The translations under genes and the position numbers were made by a program. A stretch of 64,000 nt of DNA from Aerococcus sp. (GTDB lineage Bacteria; Bacillota; Bacilli; Lactobacillales; Aerococcaceae): assembly GCA_030528155.1 (NCBI GenBank), contig JAUMZL010000001.1:1-64000 (forward strand). The letters are read 5' to 3'. The notes below the pieces were generated by a model, which was given only the letters and a program-made list of their open reading frames with translations, searched no databases and was not told where the DNA came from. This document shows, one piece after another, positions 54,435-63,340 of this stretch; within the stretch, counting starts at the first letter, position 1; every line of letters begins with the position of its first letter.

Positions 54435-54463
54435 ATAATACTTGATGCCCAAAAGAAGTTCAA
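54435..54463 (-). promoter_or_regulatory. Promoter of nrdIEF
   Basis: On the minus strand TTGAAC (54463-54458) and TATTAT (54440-54435) are 17 bases apart, 33 bases before the nrdI start. Confidence 0.7.
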
Positions 54464-54472
54464 CAGCGATTC

Positions 54473-54520
54473 ACCCAATATTTTGTTACTCAACAACGAA
54501 CAAACCACTATATTTTGCGG
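54473..54520 (-). promoter_or_regulatory. Pair of NrdR-like boxes upstream of nrdI
   Basis: The cores CAATATTTTG (54476-54485) and CTATATTTTG (54508-54517) each match nine of ten positions of the NrdR core CWATATATWG. Their starts are 32 bases apart, three helical turns, which is the usual NrdR spacing. Confidence 0.6.
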
Positions 54521-54683
54521 TATAACCTGATTTTCCCTCGGATAAAAAATTTTATTTTGTCACCTCCGCCCTCTTTTCTGTTTTCCAATCACAGCGCGAA
54601 AAGAATGGAAATGCCAAAATACAACTTTTGTTTTTCTGATGACTATTAGCACATCGACTAATAGAAAAATATAATCGCTATAA

Positions 54684-54821
54684 TCAGTTGGACTTATCGT
54701 TCAAGAGTAAGCATGATTTTCTCTTCGGGCGGCGTGTTTGATGCCAACCGACTGCCTCACCGGAACCTTCCTCTTCTACAAAGAATTGCAAATCTAACGG
54801 TAAAATGTGTGTCTTCTCCAT
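54684..54821 (-). CDS. 45-residue ORF with phage-head-like N-terminus
   Basis: An ATG at 54821 follows GGAGGAG with six-base spacing and opens MEKTHILPLDLQFFVEEEGS. LPLDLQFF(A/V)EE is a common start of capsid and scaffold proteins of Firmicutes phages. The rest (GEAVGWHQTRRPKRKSCLLLN) is unrelated, so the gene may be a cut and scrambled remnant or a free-standing small ORF. The leader has two neat hairpins and two TTAACGTC copies. Function unknown. Confidence 0.5.
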   Translation of the reverse strand: MEKTHILPLDLQFFVEEEGSGEAVGWHQTRRPKRKSCLLLNDKSN

Positions 54822-54843
54822 GACTTTCTCCTCCAGTTATTAA

Positions 54844-54896
54844 CGTCTCCGTATGAGACGAGCCAGTTAACCACCGTATGTGGTGGTGAGTTTAAC
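54844..54896 (-). other. Structured leader of the 45-residue ORF
   Basis: CGTCTC-CGTAT-GAGACG (54844-54860) and GTTAACCACC paired with GGTGGTGAGTTTAAC (54866-54896) form two stem-loops, each with CGTAT/GTAT in the loop. They precede the ORF start by about 23 bases on the minus strand. No known RNA family is recognised. Confidence 0.4.
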
Positions 54897-54909
54897 GTCA
54901 TCCAAGTAC

Positions 54910-54948
54910 AAAATAAAAAGAACCTCAGAAAGGAATCTGAAGTTCTTT
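54910..54948 (-). terminator. Intrinsic terminator after the 81-residue gene
   Basis: On the minus strand AAAGAACTTCAGA pairs with TCTGAGGTTCTTT with one mismatch, followed by TTATTTT. Confidence 0.65.
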
Positions 54949-54971
54949 AGTCATCATTCAATAAAAGCCAA

Positions 54972-55217
54972 CTATTCCGTATGCCGGGAATCATCCTCGC
55001 CAATGCTGTAGGAGTAGATATACGAAAGCCGTTCATGCTTTTTAAATTCTCGCATTACCTTTATGGCCTCTTCTGGCATATTTTTATCAAACACATAGTG
55101 CAACTTGCCATTGTCAAGTTCCTCTCTTCTCGTTATCCAAGGGAAAACTATATCGTAAAAATCCAGTAATTCTTGAGGAGGGTCTTCCATAAATTCATAG
55201 AATTCCTTATTCTCCAT
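54972..55217 (-). CDS. Unknown acidic 81-residue protein
   Basis: I do not recognise this protein. It is 81 residues, acidic and aromatic-rich, opening MENKEFYEFMEDPPQELLDFY, with a central RREELDNGKLHYVFDK. There is no signal or membrane segment. AAAGGAGG precedes the ATG, so it is probably translated, and a terminator follows. It is a single small gene between NnrD and the phage-like ORF. Confidence 0.6.
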   Translation of the reverse strand: MENKEFYEFMEDPPQELLDFYDIVFPWITRREELDNGKLHYVFDKNMPEEAIKVMREFKKHERLSYIYSYSIGEDDSRHTE

Positions 55218-55308
55218 ACTTTAGCCTCCTTTCGATCTCTCGTTCTTATCCTCCGCTGTAGGCGTACGATGCTTTCTTCAGCTAATGAGTCACGCGTCTG
55301 TACAACTA

Positions 55309-56157
55309 TTAGCGGATAATCAATTGCTTCATAGTAAATGGCAATTGATGTGCGAGTACAGTCGGCACCACCACATATTGTTTTTCATAGACTTGATCGG
55401 CTGCTGCACTGTGTAAGAAAACTCCAGCGGCTGCCCCATAATAAGCATCTGAAATTTGTGCGCTCAATGCCGCAATCGTCCCCACCAACGTGTCGCCCAT
55501 ACCACCGATAGCTTGACCTGGATTGCCAGTCGTGTTCTCTAAATAATCCGCTTGTTTTGGTGCAAAGACACAGGTTGGTGTTCCTTTTAAGACAAGGATC
55601 ACGTGGTGGCTATCCACCCAGGCTTTAACCCGGATGACATCATTGGGGTCAATTTTTCCTTCAGATAAGGTGCGCCATTCCCCAATATGTGGCGTCAGAA
55701 TCACCTGACTGGCAGTAAAGAGTCTCTCATCTCGGTCCAAAGACTGACGATAGAAGAATAAAGCATCGCCGTCAATGATGACAACACGAGGGGTCACTTG
55801 TTCAAAGAGTGATTTTAGTCTCTTCCAATTTTCAGGGTCACGTCCCATTCCAGAACCAATAGCGAGCACCTCACACTTTTCCAAAGCCACTAGCAGCGCC
55901 TCATCGTCATCCCAATCTACGAACATCGCCTCAGGTAAAGCGCTGTGAAGCGATGCTTTGTTGGAAGCGTCAGAGGCCACGGTGGTCAATCCGCTTCCAC
56001 CGTAAACCGCAGCCTGTGCAGCCATCTGGATTGCCCCACCCATTGAGGCATTGCCGCCGATAAGAAGGACATGGCCGAAATCCCCTTTGTAGCTCGTTTT
56101 TTCACGTGGTGCTAACCATGTTTCTACTAAAGCTTTGGTTATTTTTACTGCTACCAT
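55309..56157 (-). CDS. nnrD: ADP-dependent NAD(P)H-hydrate dehydratase
   Basis: NnrD repairs damaged, hydrated NAD(P)H using ADP. The 282-residue protein is the YjeF C-terminal ribokinase-like domain, with GDFGHVLLIGGNASMGGAI, LAIGSGMGRD, VIIDGDALFF and the catalytic GNPGQAIGGMGDTLVGTIA. The N-terminal epimerase domain is absent, so this is the single-domain form. AAGGAAG fixes the ATG at 56157. The family usually has GTGDVL here; GMGDTL keeps the key Asp. Confidence 0.93.
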   Translation of the reverse strand: MVAVKITKALVETWLAPREKTSYKGDFGHVLLIGGNASMGGAIQMAAQAAVYGGSGLTTVASDASNKASLHSALPEAMFVDWDDDEALLVALEKCEVLAIGSGMGRDPENWKRLKSLFEQVTPRVVIIDGDALFFYRQSLDRDERLFTASQVILTPHIGEWRTLSEGKIDPNDVIRVKAWVDSHHVILVLKGTPTCVFAPKQADYLENTTGNPGQAIGGMGDTLVGTIAALSAQISDAYYGAAAGVFLHSAAADQVYEKQYVVVPTVLAHQLPFTMKQLIIR

Positions 56158-56185
56158 GTTATCGTCTTCCTTTCTTATCACTGAT

Positions 56186-56230
56186 AGAAAAATCCCCCTG
56201 CTACTGCAAAATTGCTCAAAGTAGCAGGGG
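56186..56230 (-). terminator. Terminator between UPF0340 gene and nnrD
   Basis: CCCCTGCTACT pairs with AGTAGCAGGGG, followed by TTTTTC on the minus strand. It ends the UPF0340 transcript just before nnrD. Confidence 0.85.
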
Positions 56231-56238
56231 AAAAGAAG

Positions 56239-56790
56239 TTAATTGCCGTAATAGGCACGTTCACCACCGATTAATTTTGGACGAGAAGCTAATCCCATAA
56301 CCGTTGCTTCACCAATGGTATGGCCTTTTAAGTGCTTAGGAATTTGCACATGTTTGACGTGCATTCCAATGGCTGTGCCACCAATGTCTAACCCACCATC
56401 CGCTTGAATGTGTTCAATCACGACTGGATCATCGAATAATTCATAAGCCATCGTTGCCGCTGCTCCACCGGCATGTGGGATAGGAACAACCTGGACAATC
56501 TCTGCGCCCAAATCATCAGCCACCTGACGTTCCACAATTAAAGCGCGATTCAAATGCTCACAGCATTGAACGGCCAGGGCAATGTGTTGCTGTTTGAGCA
56601 CTGTTAGGATGGTTTGGATCACCACCCGTCCCACTTCTACATTAGAGTGCTGACCAATCTGTTCACCTTGAATTTCACTGGTTGAGCACCCCAATACGAA
56701 TAAAGAGATGGGACGCTCGTTTGGCTTTAACTGGGCGAAAAAAGCCTCCAATGCTTCGCGGCAGTCCTGTTCAATGTTTTCTAACATCAT
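56239..56790 (-). CDS. UPF0340 (YwlG) family protein
   Basis: The 183-residue protein matches the conserved YwlG family: FVLGCSTSEIQGEQIGQHSN, AVQCCEHLNRALIVER and GGLDIGGTAIGMHVKHV. The fold is related to thiolase-like or amidase domains, but the function is unknown. AAGGAAG precedes the ATG at 56790; further upstream in-frame ATGs lack such a site. It follows gdhA on the same strand and ends in a strong terminator. Confidence 0.87.
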   Translation of the reverse strand: MMLENIEQDCREALEAFFAQLKPNERPISLFVLGCSTSEIQGEQIGQHSNVEVGRVVIQTILTVLKQQHIALAVQCCEHLNRALIVERQVADDLGAEIVQVVPIPHAGGAAATMAYELFDDPVVIEHIQADGGLDIGGTAIGMHVKHVQIPKHLKGHTIGEATVMGLASRPKLIGGERAYYGN

Positions 56791-56815
56791 TATCGCTTCC
56801 TTATTGTGCATTCTA

Positions 56816-56835
56816 TGCCTCAATTATCTGAGGCA
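56816..56835. repeat. 7-bp hairpin between gdhA and the UPF0340 gene
   Basis: TGCCTCA (56816-56822) and TGAGGCA (56829-56835) pair around ATTATC. The T run lies on the plus strand only, so for the leftward gdhA transcript it is at best a weak stop. Confidence 0.5.
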
Positions 56836-56857
56836 GATTCTTTTTTTAAATTAGCGT

Positions 56858-58207
<1,350 letters not shown>

Positions 58208-58334
58208 TTATCCTCCTTCAAACCGAATACCGGATTAAAACTACTCTTTATTATAGCAAAGGCATGAGAAGGGATAAATATTTTCACGCTATTTTCCTTA
58301 AAGATGATTGCCAAATAAGAAGAAACGCCTTAAA

Positions 58335-58910
58335 TCATCCTCTTTTGGGAGCGAAATGGCACAGCATCGCTCCGATATTTGGCGAAGCGTTCTCAATCAT
58401 CAATGTCCCAGTAAATTCTGAAATCACGAGTGTCTCTTTTGGATTGAGGGTATAGACACTATCTGCTAGGTGCACCTGAAGCGGTTGGATGGCATAAATC
58501 ACCCATTGCTCCATATTTTGACAATCCACTTGTCCTCTGGTGAAGGGAGTTAAACTCCCTGTCATATCACCACTCAGCATCAAATTAAAATCACGGCAAG
58601 TCCCTTGGCTAGTTGTCACAATCTCTCCAGAAAAAGTATCCAATTGAAACGGAGTGAGCTGGACGTGACGTTTCCCACTATTTTCATAGTGAGTGAGGGA
58701 AAGTTCACCCTCCAATAGACTAATCACCCGCAAGAATCCGGGCAATGAGGTGAATGTTGATGCCGAGACGGTGACCGTCGCAGTGGATATGCGGACCTGA
58801 AAAGTACGCTCAGTGTAACTGGCATCTGTGGGAAAAATAAACAGTTCCGTTGTTTCTCCGCCACTCCATGCCCGAATCGAATAATCTTTTGGCGTTAATA
58901 ACTGAATCAT
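58335..58910 (-). CDS. HutD/Ves family protein
   Basis: The 191-residue protein is a cupin of the HutD/Ves family. WSGGETTELFIFP opens it, then STFTSLPGFLRVISLLEGEL and GTCRDFNLMLSG. HutD is linked to histidine use and Ves to cold in Escherichia coli, but no hut gene is nearby, so the role here is unknown. Because it ends with YAIQPLQVHLADSVYTL, the second cupin strand pair is intact. It starts at the 58910 ATG and stands alone. Confidence 0.8.
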   Translation of the reverse strand: MIQLLTPKDYSIRAWSGGETTELFIFPTDASYTERTFQVRISTATVTVSASTFTSLPGFLRVISLLEGELSLTHYENSGKRHVQLTPFQLDTFSGEIVTTSQGTCRDFNLMLSGDMTGSLTPFTRGQVDCQNMEQWVIYAIQPLQVHLADSVYTLNPKETLVISEFTGTLMIENASPNIGAMLCHFAPKRG

Positions 58911-59103
58911 TATAAACCTCCTCGCTGACCTCAGGTGTATTAGACTATGAAGAATAAGAGACTATGCCCTACTCATTCATCCTGTAGCATCAAAAAGCTC
59001 ACATTGTAGATCGCATAACCTATCCACATGCTTCCACAAAGGATCGTATAAACCGCTTACATTTATAGCTAACCTAGCCGAAAAAGCTAGGACGATGCGA
59101 CAT

Positions 59104-59592
59104 TTAAGGCTGTTCGTGATCCAAATTGTGTTGATGCAACTCCCCAAATTGATTGAAGAATTCGCTGGAGATCGTGCCTTTAACCACTTCTAGATTCACT
59201 TGCTTGCAGAGTTGTTCTGCGTAGGGATGATTGTGATAATCGTAAAGATACGTAATCCGTTTGATTCCCGCTTGAATCAAGCTCTTCGTACACGGCAGAC
59301 AAGGACGATGGGTCACATAGATTTCAGCACCAGCAGTTGGTGCCCCAAATTTTGCACATTGTAGTAAGGCGTTCATCTCGGCGTGAATCGTCCGTACGCA
59401 ATGACCATCCTCCAAATAACACCCGGCATCGATACAGTGTGCTTCCCCAGACACTGACCCATTATACCCGCCAGCAATGATGCGGTTATCACGAACAATG
59501 ACCGCTCCAACAGTCAGACGCGGACAAGTACTCCGCATCGACAAAACCAAACTTTGCGACAAAAAATATTGATCCCATGGTATTCTTTCCAT
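59104..59592 (-). CDS. comEB: dCMP deaminase
   Basis: ComEB deaminates dCMP to dUMP, feeding ThyA. The 162-residue protein has the zinc site HAEMNALLQ and PCLPCTK, with the family's second metal region around HCIDAGCYLEDGHC. In Bacillus it is the second gene of the comE competence locus, but here no comE genes are next to it. GGGGGAG precedes the ATG. Confidence 0.93.
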   Translation of the reverse strand: MERIPWDQYFLSQSLVLSMRSTCPRLTVGAVIVRDNRIIAGGYNGSVSGEAHCIDAGCYLEDGHCVRTIHAEMNALLQCAKFGAPTAGAEIYVTHRPCLPCTKSLIQAGIKRITYLYDYHNHPYAEQLCKQVNLEVVKGTISSEFFNQFGELHQHNLDHEQP

Positions 59593-59749
59593 TATAATAA
59601 CTCCCCCACTGATTAATAAACAGCGCCTCAGCGATTAGAACATGATGAGTGATATTTTATTCCTGCGCGTGAAAAAAACTTTTGACGCAAAATCAGCCAT
59701 CTCATCCCATTTTAACAATGACCTGTCTTTACTCCCCCTTATTTTGTGC

Positions 59750-59778
59750 TTGACATTCCACCCAAACCACTATATATT
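59750..59778 (+). promoter_or_regulatory. Sigma-A promoter of nrdH
   Basis: A perfect TTGACA (59750-59755) and TATATT (59773-59778) are 17 bases apart, 66 bases before nrdH. Confidence 0.75.
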
Positions 59779-59807
59779 GATTCTACAGAAAACACAAGAT
59801 GTTGTGT
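59767..59807 (+). promoter_or_regulatory. Pair of NrdR-like boxes at nrdH
   Basis: The first box CCACTATATATTGATT (59767-59782) matches the ten-base NrdR core exactly and overlaps the -10. The second, ACACAAGATGTTGTGT (59792-59807), is palindromic and fits 14 of 16 consensus positions. Box starts are 25 bases apart, shorter than usual. Confidence 0.65.
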
Positions 59808-59843
59808 GGTGAACAGAATCATACCACAAGAGGAGGCACCATC

Positions 59844-60065
59844 ATGGTCAAAGTCTATTCAAAACCTAACTGCATGCAGTGTAATTTTACCAAAAAATTC
59901 TTGACAGAACATCATATTGATTTCGAAGTGAGCGATGTCACGACGTCAGATGAAGCATTAGAAGAAGTCAAGGCAATGGGGTTCCAAGCTCTCCCTGTTG
60001 TTGTTGCGGACGGTGAAGAACCCTTTTATGGTTTCCGCCCTGATCTTTTGCAAAAATTAGCTTAA
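59844..60065 (+). CDS. nrdH: Glutaredoxin-like NrdH
   Basis: NrdH is the electron donor to class Ib ribonucleotide reductase. The 73-residue protein opens MVKVYSKPNCMQCNFTKKFL with redox Cys10 and Cys13, and has FQALPVVVADG and FYGFRPDLLQKLA, typical of NrdH. GGAGGCAC fixes the ATG at 59844, though the frame opens at 59799. It is encoded about 5.4 kb from nrdIEF, under its own NrdR-type promoter. Confidence 0.94.
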   Translation: MVKVYSKPNCMQCNFTKKFLTEHHIDFEVSDVTTSDEALEEVKAMGFQALPVVVADGEEPFYGFRPDLLQKLA

Positions 60066-60093
60066 GCCTAATGGGCATTAATCGCTAAATACT

Positions 60094-60126
60094 AGCCAAC
60101 CTCAATCGTGTGGTTGGCTTTTTTAT
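60094..60126 (+). terminator. Intrinsic terminator after nrdH
   Basis: AGCCAACC pairs perfectly with GGTTGGCT, followed by TTTTTATC. Confidence 0.85.
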
Positions 60127-60270
60127 CGTTCATCACCCCCAACCTACGCCTCCCTTAATTGAGGATTAACAGTAGACTCAAACGCTACAGTCGTCTTACC
60201 AAATGCTCAGAGTACGTGAGTTATTCTATATTTCTGTTATAATGGCTACCTAGGAAAGTAGGTGTTTTGT

Positions 60271-61971
60271 ATGTCTTTTGATGGTTTATTTACCCATGCC
60301 ATGGTTGGGGAATTAAGCGCTCAATTTACGCAGGCAACCATCCGTAAAGTCCAACAACCCAATAATAATAGCCTGGTGCTAACTATTCGCTCACAGCGGA
60401 AAAATCATAAATTATTAATCACTATTGATCCTAGTGCGGCTCGAGTTCAAGTTACCGATGCTGACTATGTGAATCCCGAAGTGGCACCTAATTTTTTGAT
60501 GGTGATGCGCAAATACATTCAAGGGGCAACAATCGAAGCCATTGAACAATGGAAGACTGACCGCATTATCCAATTTACACTCAGTCAAACCAATGAAATT
60601 GGCGATGCTAAAAAATTACAACTCATTTTGGAATTAATGGGGCGTCACAGTAACCTCTTCCTTATTAACCACGAGGGCGAGATCATTGATACCCTGAAGC
60701 ATGTACCTATTTATCAAAACAGTGTGCGTACGATCCTCCCTGGTGGCCAATATACGCTTCCGCCTCAACAAGATAAACGCGACCCTTACGCTGAAACGAT
60801 TGATCAACACATGCTATCAAACCTACCCACTTCCTCGGAAATCCCTCCACTCGCTAAAGCCATTCAGGCAGATTGGCTTGGTTTTGGGAAGGACAGCGCT
60901 CGCGAATTGGCATGGCGCTTTAACCAAGTTGAGCGCAACGAATGGGCGGAAACCATGCAACAGTTCTTGAAGTCGTTCGATCACCCCACACCAACGCTTA
61001 CTAGTCAAGACCAACGCTGGCACTTCCAAGCTACGGACTTTATTTCCGTCTCCGGTCCCAAAACGACCTTTGAAACGCTCAGCGCGCTATTAGATAATTA
61101 CTATCAAAAAGTGACGACTCACAATCACCTCAGTCAGCTCTACGATCAGCTCGCGCAAGTCGTCTCTCATCAGCTCAAGCATCAAAAACAAAAACTGCAA
61201 AATCTGGCTTCGGACTGGGAAAAGAGTGAAAATGCGGATGACTACCGCATCAAAGGTGAACTACTGCAGGCGTACCTTTTCAAAGTTGAAAAAGGTATGA
61301 CCAGTATCACCCTGCCGAATTTCTATAATAATGAAACGCCCTTAACAATTTCGCTCGATCCCGCACTTTCCCCATCTGAGAATGCCCAGCATTACTTCAA
61401 GCGCTATCAAAAGCTGCAAAAATCACGGCGCTATATTCAGGCAGAACGCGCCAAAGCTAATGATGACATTCAGTACTTCGAAACCATCGAGACGCAAATG
61501 GCCTTGGCAGAAGCCAAAGAATTAGAAGACATTCGTCAAGAATTAATCGATGAAGGGATTATTAAAACTCAGCAAAAACAGAAGCACAAACGACAAAAAA
61601 CGGCTGAGCCACGTACCTTCACATCGAGTGAGGGGCATACAATTTATGTAGGACGCAATAATCGTCAAAATGACACCTTGACATTGAAACAGGCCAATAA
61701 GAATCACTACTGGTTCCACACACAAAACATTCCCGGCAGTCACGTGATTCTAGCCACAGATCAGCCAACAGCAGAAGAAATTACGGAAGCCGCCATGAAA
61801 GCTGCTGAATTCTCTAAATACCGTCTTTCCAGCAATGTCCCGGTTGACTACACCCTCGTTAAAGACGTCAAAAAACCAAGTGGCGCCAAACCAGGATTAG
61901 TCAATTATTTCAATCAAAAAACGGTTTATGTGACACCTGAATCTCCTGACGCGCCAAAATTAGAAGAATAA
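60271..61971 (+). CDS. rqcH: Ribosome quality control protein RqcH (NFACT)
   Basis: RqcH binds stalled 50S subunits and adds C-terminal alanine tails to unfinished proteins. The 566-residue protein has an NFACT-N domain opening MSFDGLFTHAMVGEL, Asp97-Arg98 in KTDRII, exactly where the RqcH DR motif lies in Bacillus, a helical coiled-coil (about 270-420), and the NFACT-R domain from about residue 455 (GHTIYVGRNNRQND). GTG at 60262 is in frame but ATG at 60271 after AGGTG suits the family. Older names are FbpA/fibronectin-binding protein. Confidence 0.92.
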   Translation: MSFDGLFTHAMVGELSAQFTQATIRKVQQPNNNSLVLTIRSQRKNHKLLITIDPSAARVQVTDADYVNPEVAPNFLMVMRKYIQGATIEAIEQWKTDRIIQFTLSQTNEIGDAKKLQLILELMGRHSNLFLINHEGEIIDTLKHVPIYQNSVRTILPGGQYTLPPQQDKRDPYAETIDQHMLSNLPTSSEIPPLAKAIQADWLGFGKDSARELAWRFNQVERNEWAETMQQFLKSFDHPTPTLTSQDQRWHFQATDFISVSGPKTTFETLSALLDNYYQKVTTHNHLSQLYDQLAQVVSHQLKHQKQKLQNLASDWEKSENADDYRIKGELLQAYLFKVEKGMTSITLPNFYNNETPLTISLDPALSPSENAQHYFKRYQKLQKSRRYIQAERAKANDDIQYFETIETQMALAEAKELEDIRQELIDEGIIKTQQKQKHKRQKTAEPRTFTSSEGHTIYVGRNNRQNDTLTLKQANKNHYWFHTQNIPGSHVILATDQPTAEEITEAAMKAAEFSKYRLSSNVPVDYTLVKDVKKPSGAKPGLVNYFNQKTVYVTPESPDAPKLEE

Positions 61972-61984
61972 CCTTGTCATTTTT

Positions 61985-62021
61985 AAGCGACGCCCTATTT
62001 TATCTGGGGGTCGCTTTTTTT
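61985..62021 (+). terminator. Intrinsic terminator after rqcH
   Basis: AAGCGACGCCC pairs with GGGGGTCGCTT with wobbles, followed by TTTTTT. Confidence 0.82.
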
Positions 62022-62135
62022 GAAAATCGTACGGGTAGCTGATGATCATACTTCAGTAAAGAGATACCCTCATTTTTTCATCTGAAAACATGAGTTTGCC
62101 TAAATAAGATCTCTCTTCAAATTTTTCTACAAAAA

Positions 62136-62174
62136 GAACATGTGTTTGCACCCTGATTTGAAATATGGTATCTT
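62136..62174 (+). promoter_or_regulatory. LexA SOS box and promoter
   Basis: GAACATGTGTTT (62136-62147) fits the Gram-positive SOS box GAACNNNNGTTY. It overlaps TTGCAC (62146-62151), and the extended -10 TGGTATCTT (62166-62174) is 17 bases further, so LexA represses its own gene. Confidence 0.65.
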
Positions 62175-62214
62175 TAAGATAATAAAAATGGAAACGAACG
62201 GGGAAGTGACCACT

Positions 62215-62829
62215 ATGAAAGAAAGACAACTACAGATCTTGCAGTGCATATACCGCAACGTGCAAGATAAGGGCTATCCCCCGACTGTTCGCGAAATTTG
62301 TGATGCGGTTGGGCTAGTCTCAACATCGACGGTGCACCGTCATCTCACCAATTTGGAGAATGATGGTTATCTCTTCAAGGATTCAACGAAACCACGCGCT
62401 TTAGAAATCACTGAAAAAGGTTTGGAAGTCCTCGGTGTAAAATCATCGCCAGGGATTCCCATGCTGGGGACCGTAACAGCTGGAGAACCCATTATGGCAA
62501 TTGAAGATATTGAGGGGTATTTTCCAGTACCTCCTGAACTTGATGGTTCAGACGCTCCGCTTTTTATGCTGCAGATTCGCGGAGATAGCATGATTGAAGC
62601 CGGCATTTTAGATGGTGATTATGTCATCGTGCGTCAACAATCCACCGCTGAAAATGGTCAGATCGTCATTGCGATGACCGAAGAGGAAGAAGCCACCTGC
62701 AAACGCTTCTACAAAGAAGCTGACCACTTTCGCTTGCAACCAGAGAACGAAACCATGGCCCCCATCATTTTGAATCAGGTCTCAATTCTAGGTCGTGTGA
62801 TTAGCCTTTACCGTGAACATATGCTCTAA
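62215..62829 (+). CDS. lexA: SOS repressor LexA
   Basis: LexA represses SOS genes until RecA filaments trigger its self-cleavage. The 204-residue protein opens with a winged helix ([21 protein letters not shown], shown here only by its core [14 protein letters not shown]). It has the cleavage site Ala89-Gly90 in GTVTAGEP, catalytic Ser125 in RGDSMIEAG and Lys163 in ATCKRFY. GGGGAAGTG precedes the ATG at 62215. A SOS box overlaps its promoter, giving autorepression. Confidence 0.95.
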   Translation: MKERQLQILQCIYRNVQDKGYPPTVREICDAVGLVSTSTVHRHLTNLENDGYLFKDSTKPRALEITEKGLEVLGVKSSPGIPMLGTVTAGEPIMAIEDIEGYFPVPPELDGSDAPLFMLQIRGDSMIEAGILDGDYVIVRQQSTAENGQIVIAMTEEEEATCKRFYKEADHFRLQPENETMAPIILNQVSILGRVISLYREHML

Positions 62830-62837
62830 CAAACTTT

Positions 62838-62867
62838 AGTGGAAGTCCAAGGCTTCCGCTTTTTTTG
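62838..62867 (+). terminator. Intrinsic terminator after lexA
   Basis: GTGGAAG pairs with CTTCCGC with one wobble, followed by TTTTTTTG. Confidence 0.8.
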
Positions 62868-63340
62868 TTTCCTTATATCTTTTTATACTATCGATATAAA
62901 CAATTTTGTTTCTTAATTTTTTCACTTAGTTGAATTTTGGTGTCAACTGTGTTCCCCCTTAGCTCGTGCAATTTTTACATACAAAAACAATATCGTTCTT
63001 TAATCTGCTTTTTCAAGCGGTTTATTCCCTTTTAAGCGGCCAATTCATCTCTATATTGTTCTTTAACCGCTTACTTCATTGCATAAATAGTACAATTTAC
63101 CCCTATTTTTGTTCATAAAAATATTTTAAAGATTAATAGTAAGCGCTTACCTATCAAATATTATTGTGAATGATTCTTCATGTTGATGGAATCGTGGTAC
63201 ACTATCTTCATCAAAGAGATCGAAAGCTATAAAAATTGTACTTAAAATTGTATTTTTCTATTCAATTCCTAGTGCAACCTCAACTAACAACAATACCTGT
63301 TTTCGATCTCAAGGTTTTAAATAAATTGGAGGCAGTATAA
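62868..63340 (+). other. Long regulatory leader of the NADH oxidase gene
   Basis: No gene is visible in this AT-rich stretch. It holds two imperfect copies of ATATYGTTCTTTAAYC-GCTT (62989-63010 and 63053-63072), a perfect GTAAGCGCTTAC palindrome (63139-63150) that fits a CcpA cre site, a TTGTGAA half-site (63164-63170) like Rex boxes, and the extended -10 TGGTACACT (63195-63203). The long distance from that -10 to the ATG implies a leader of about 130 bases. Confidence 0.5.
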
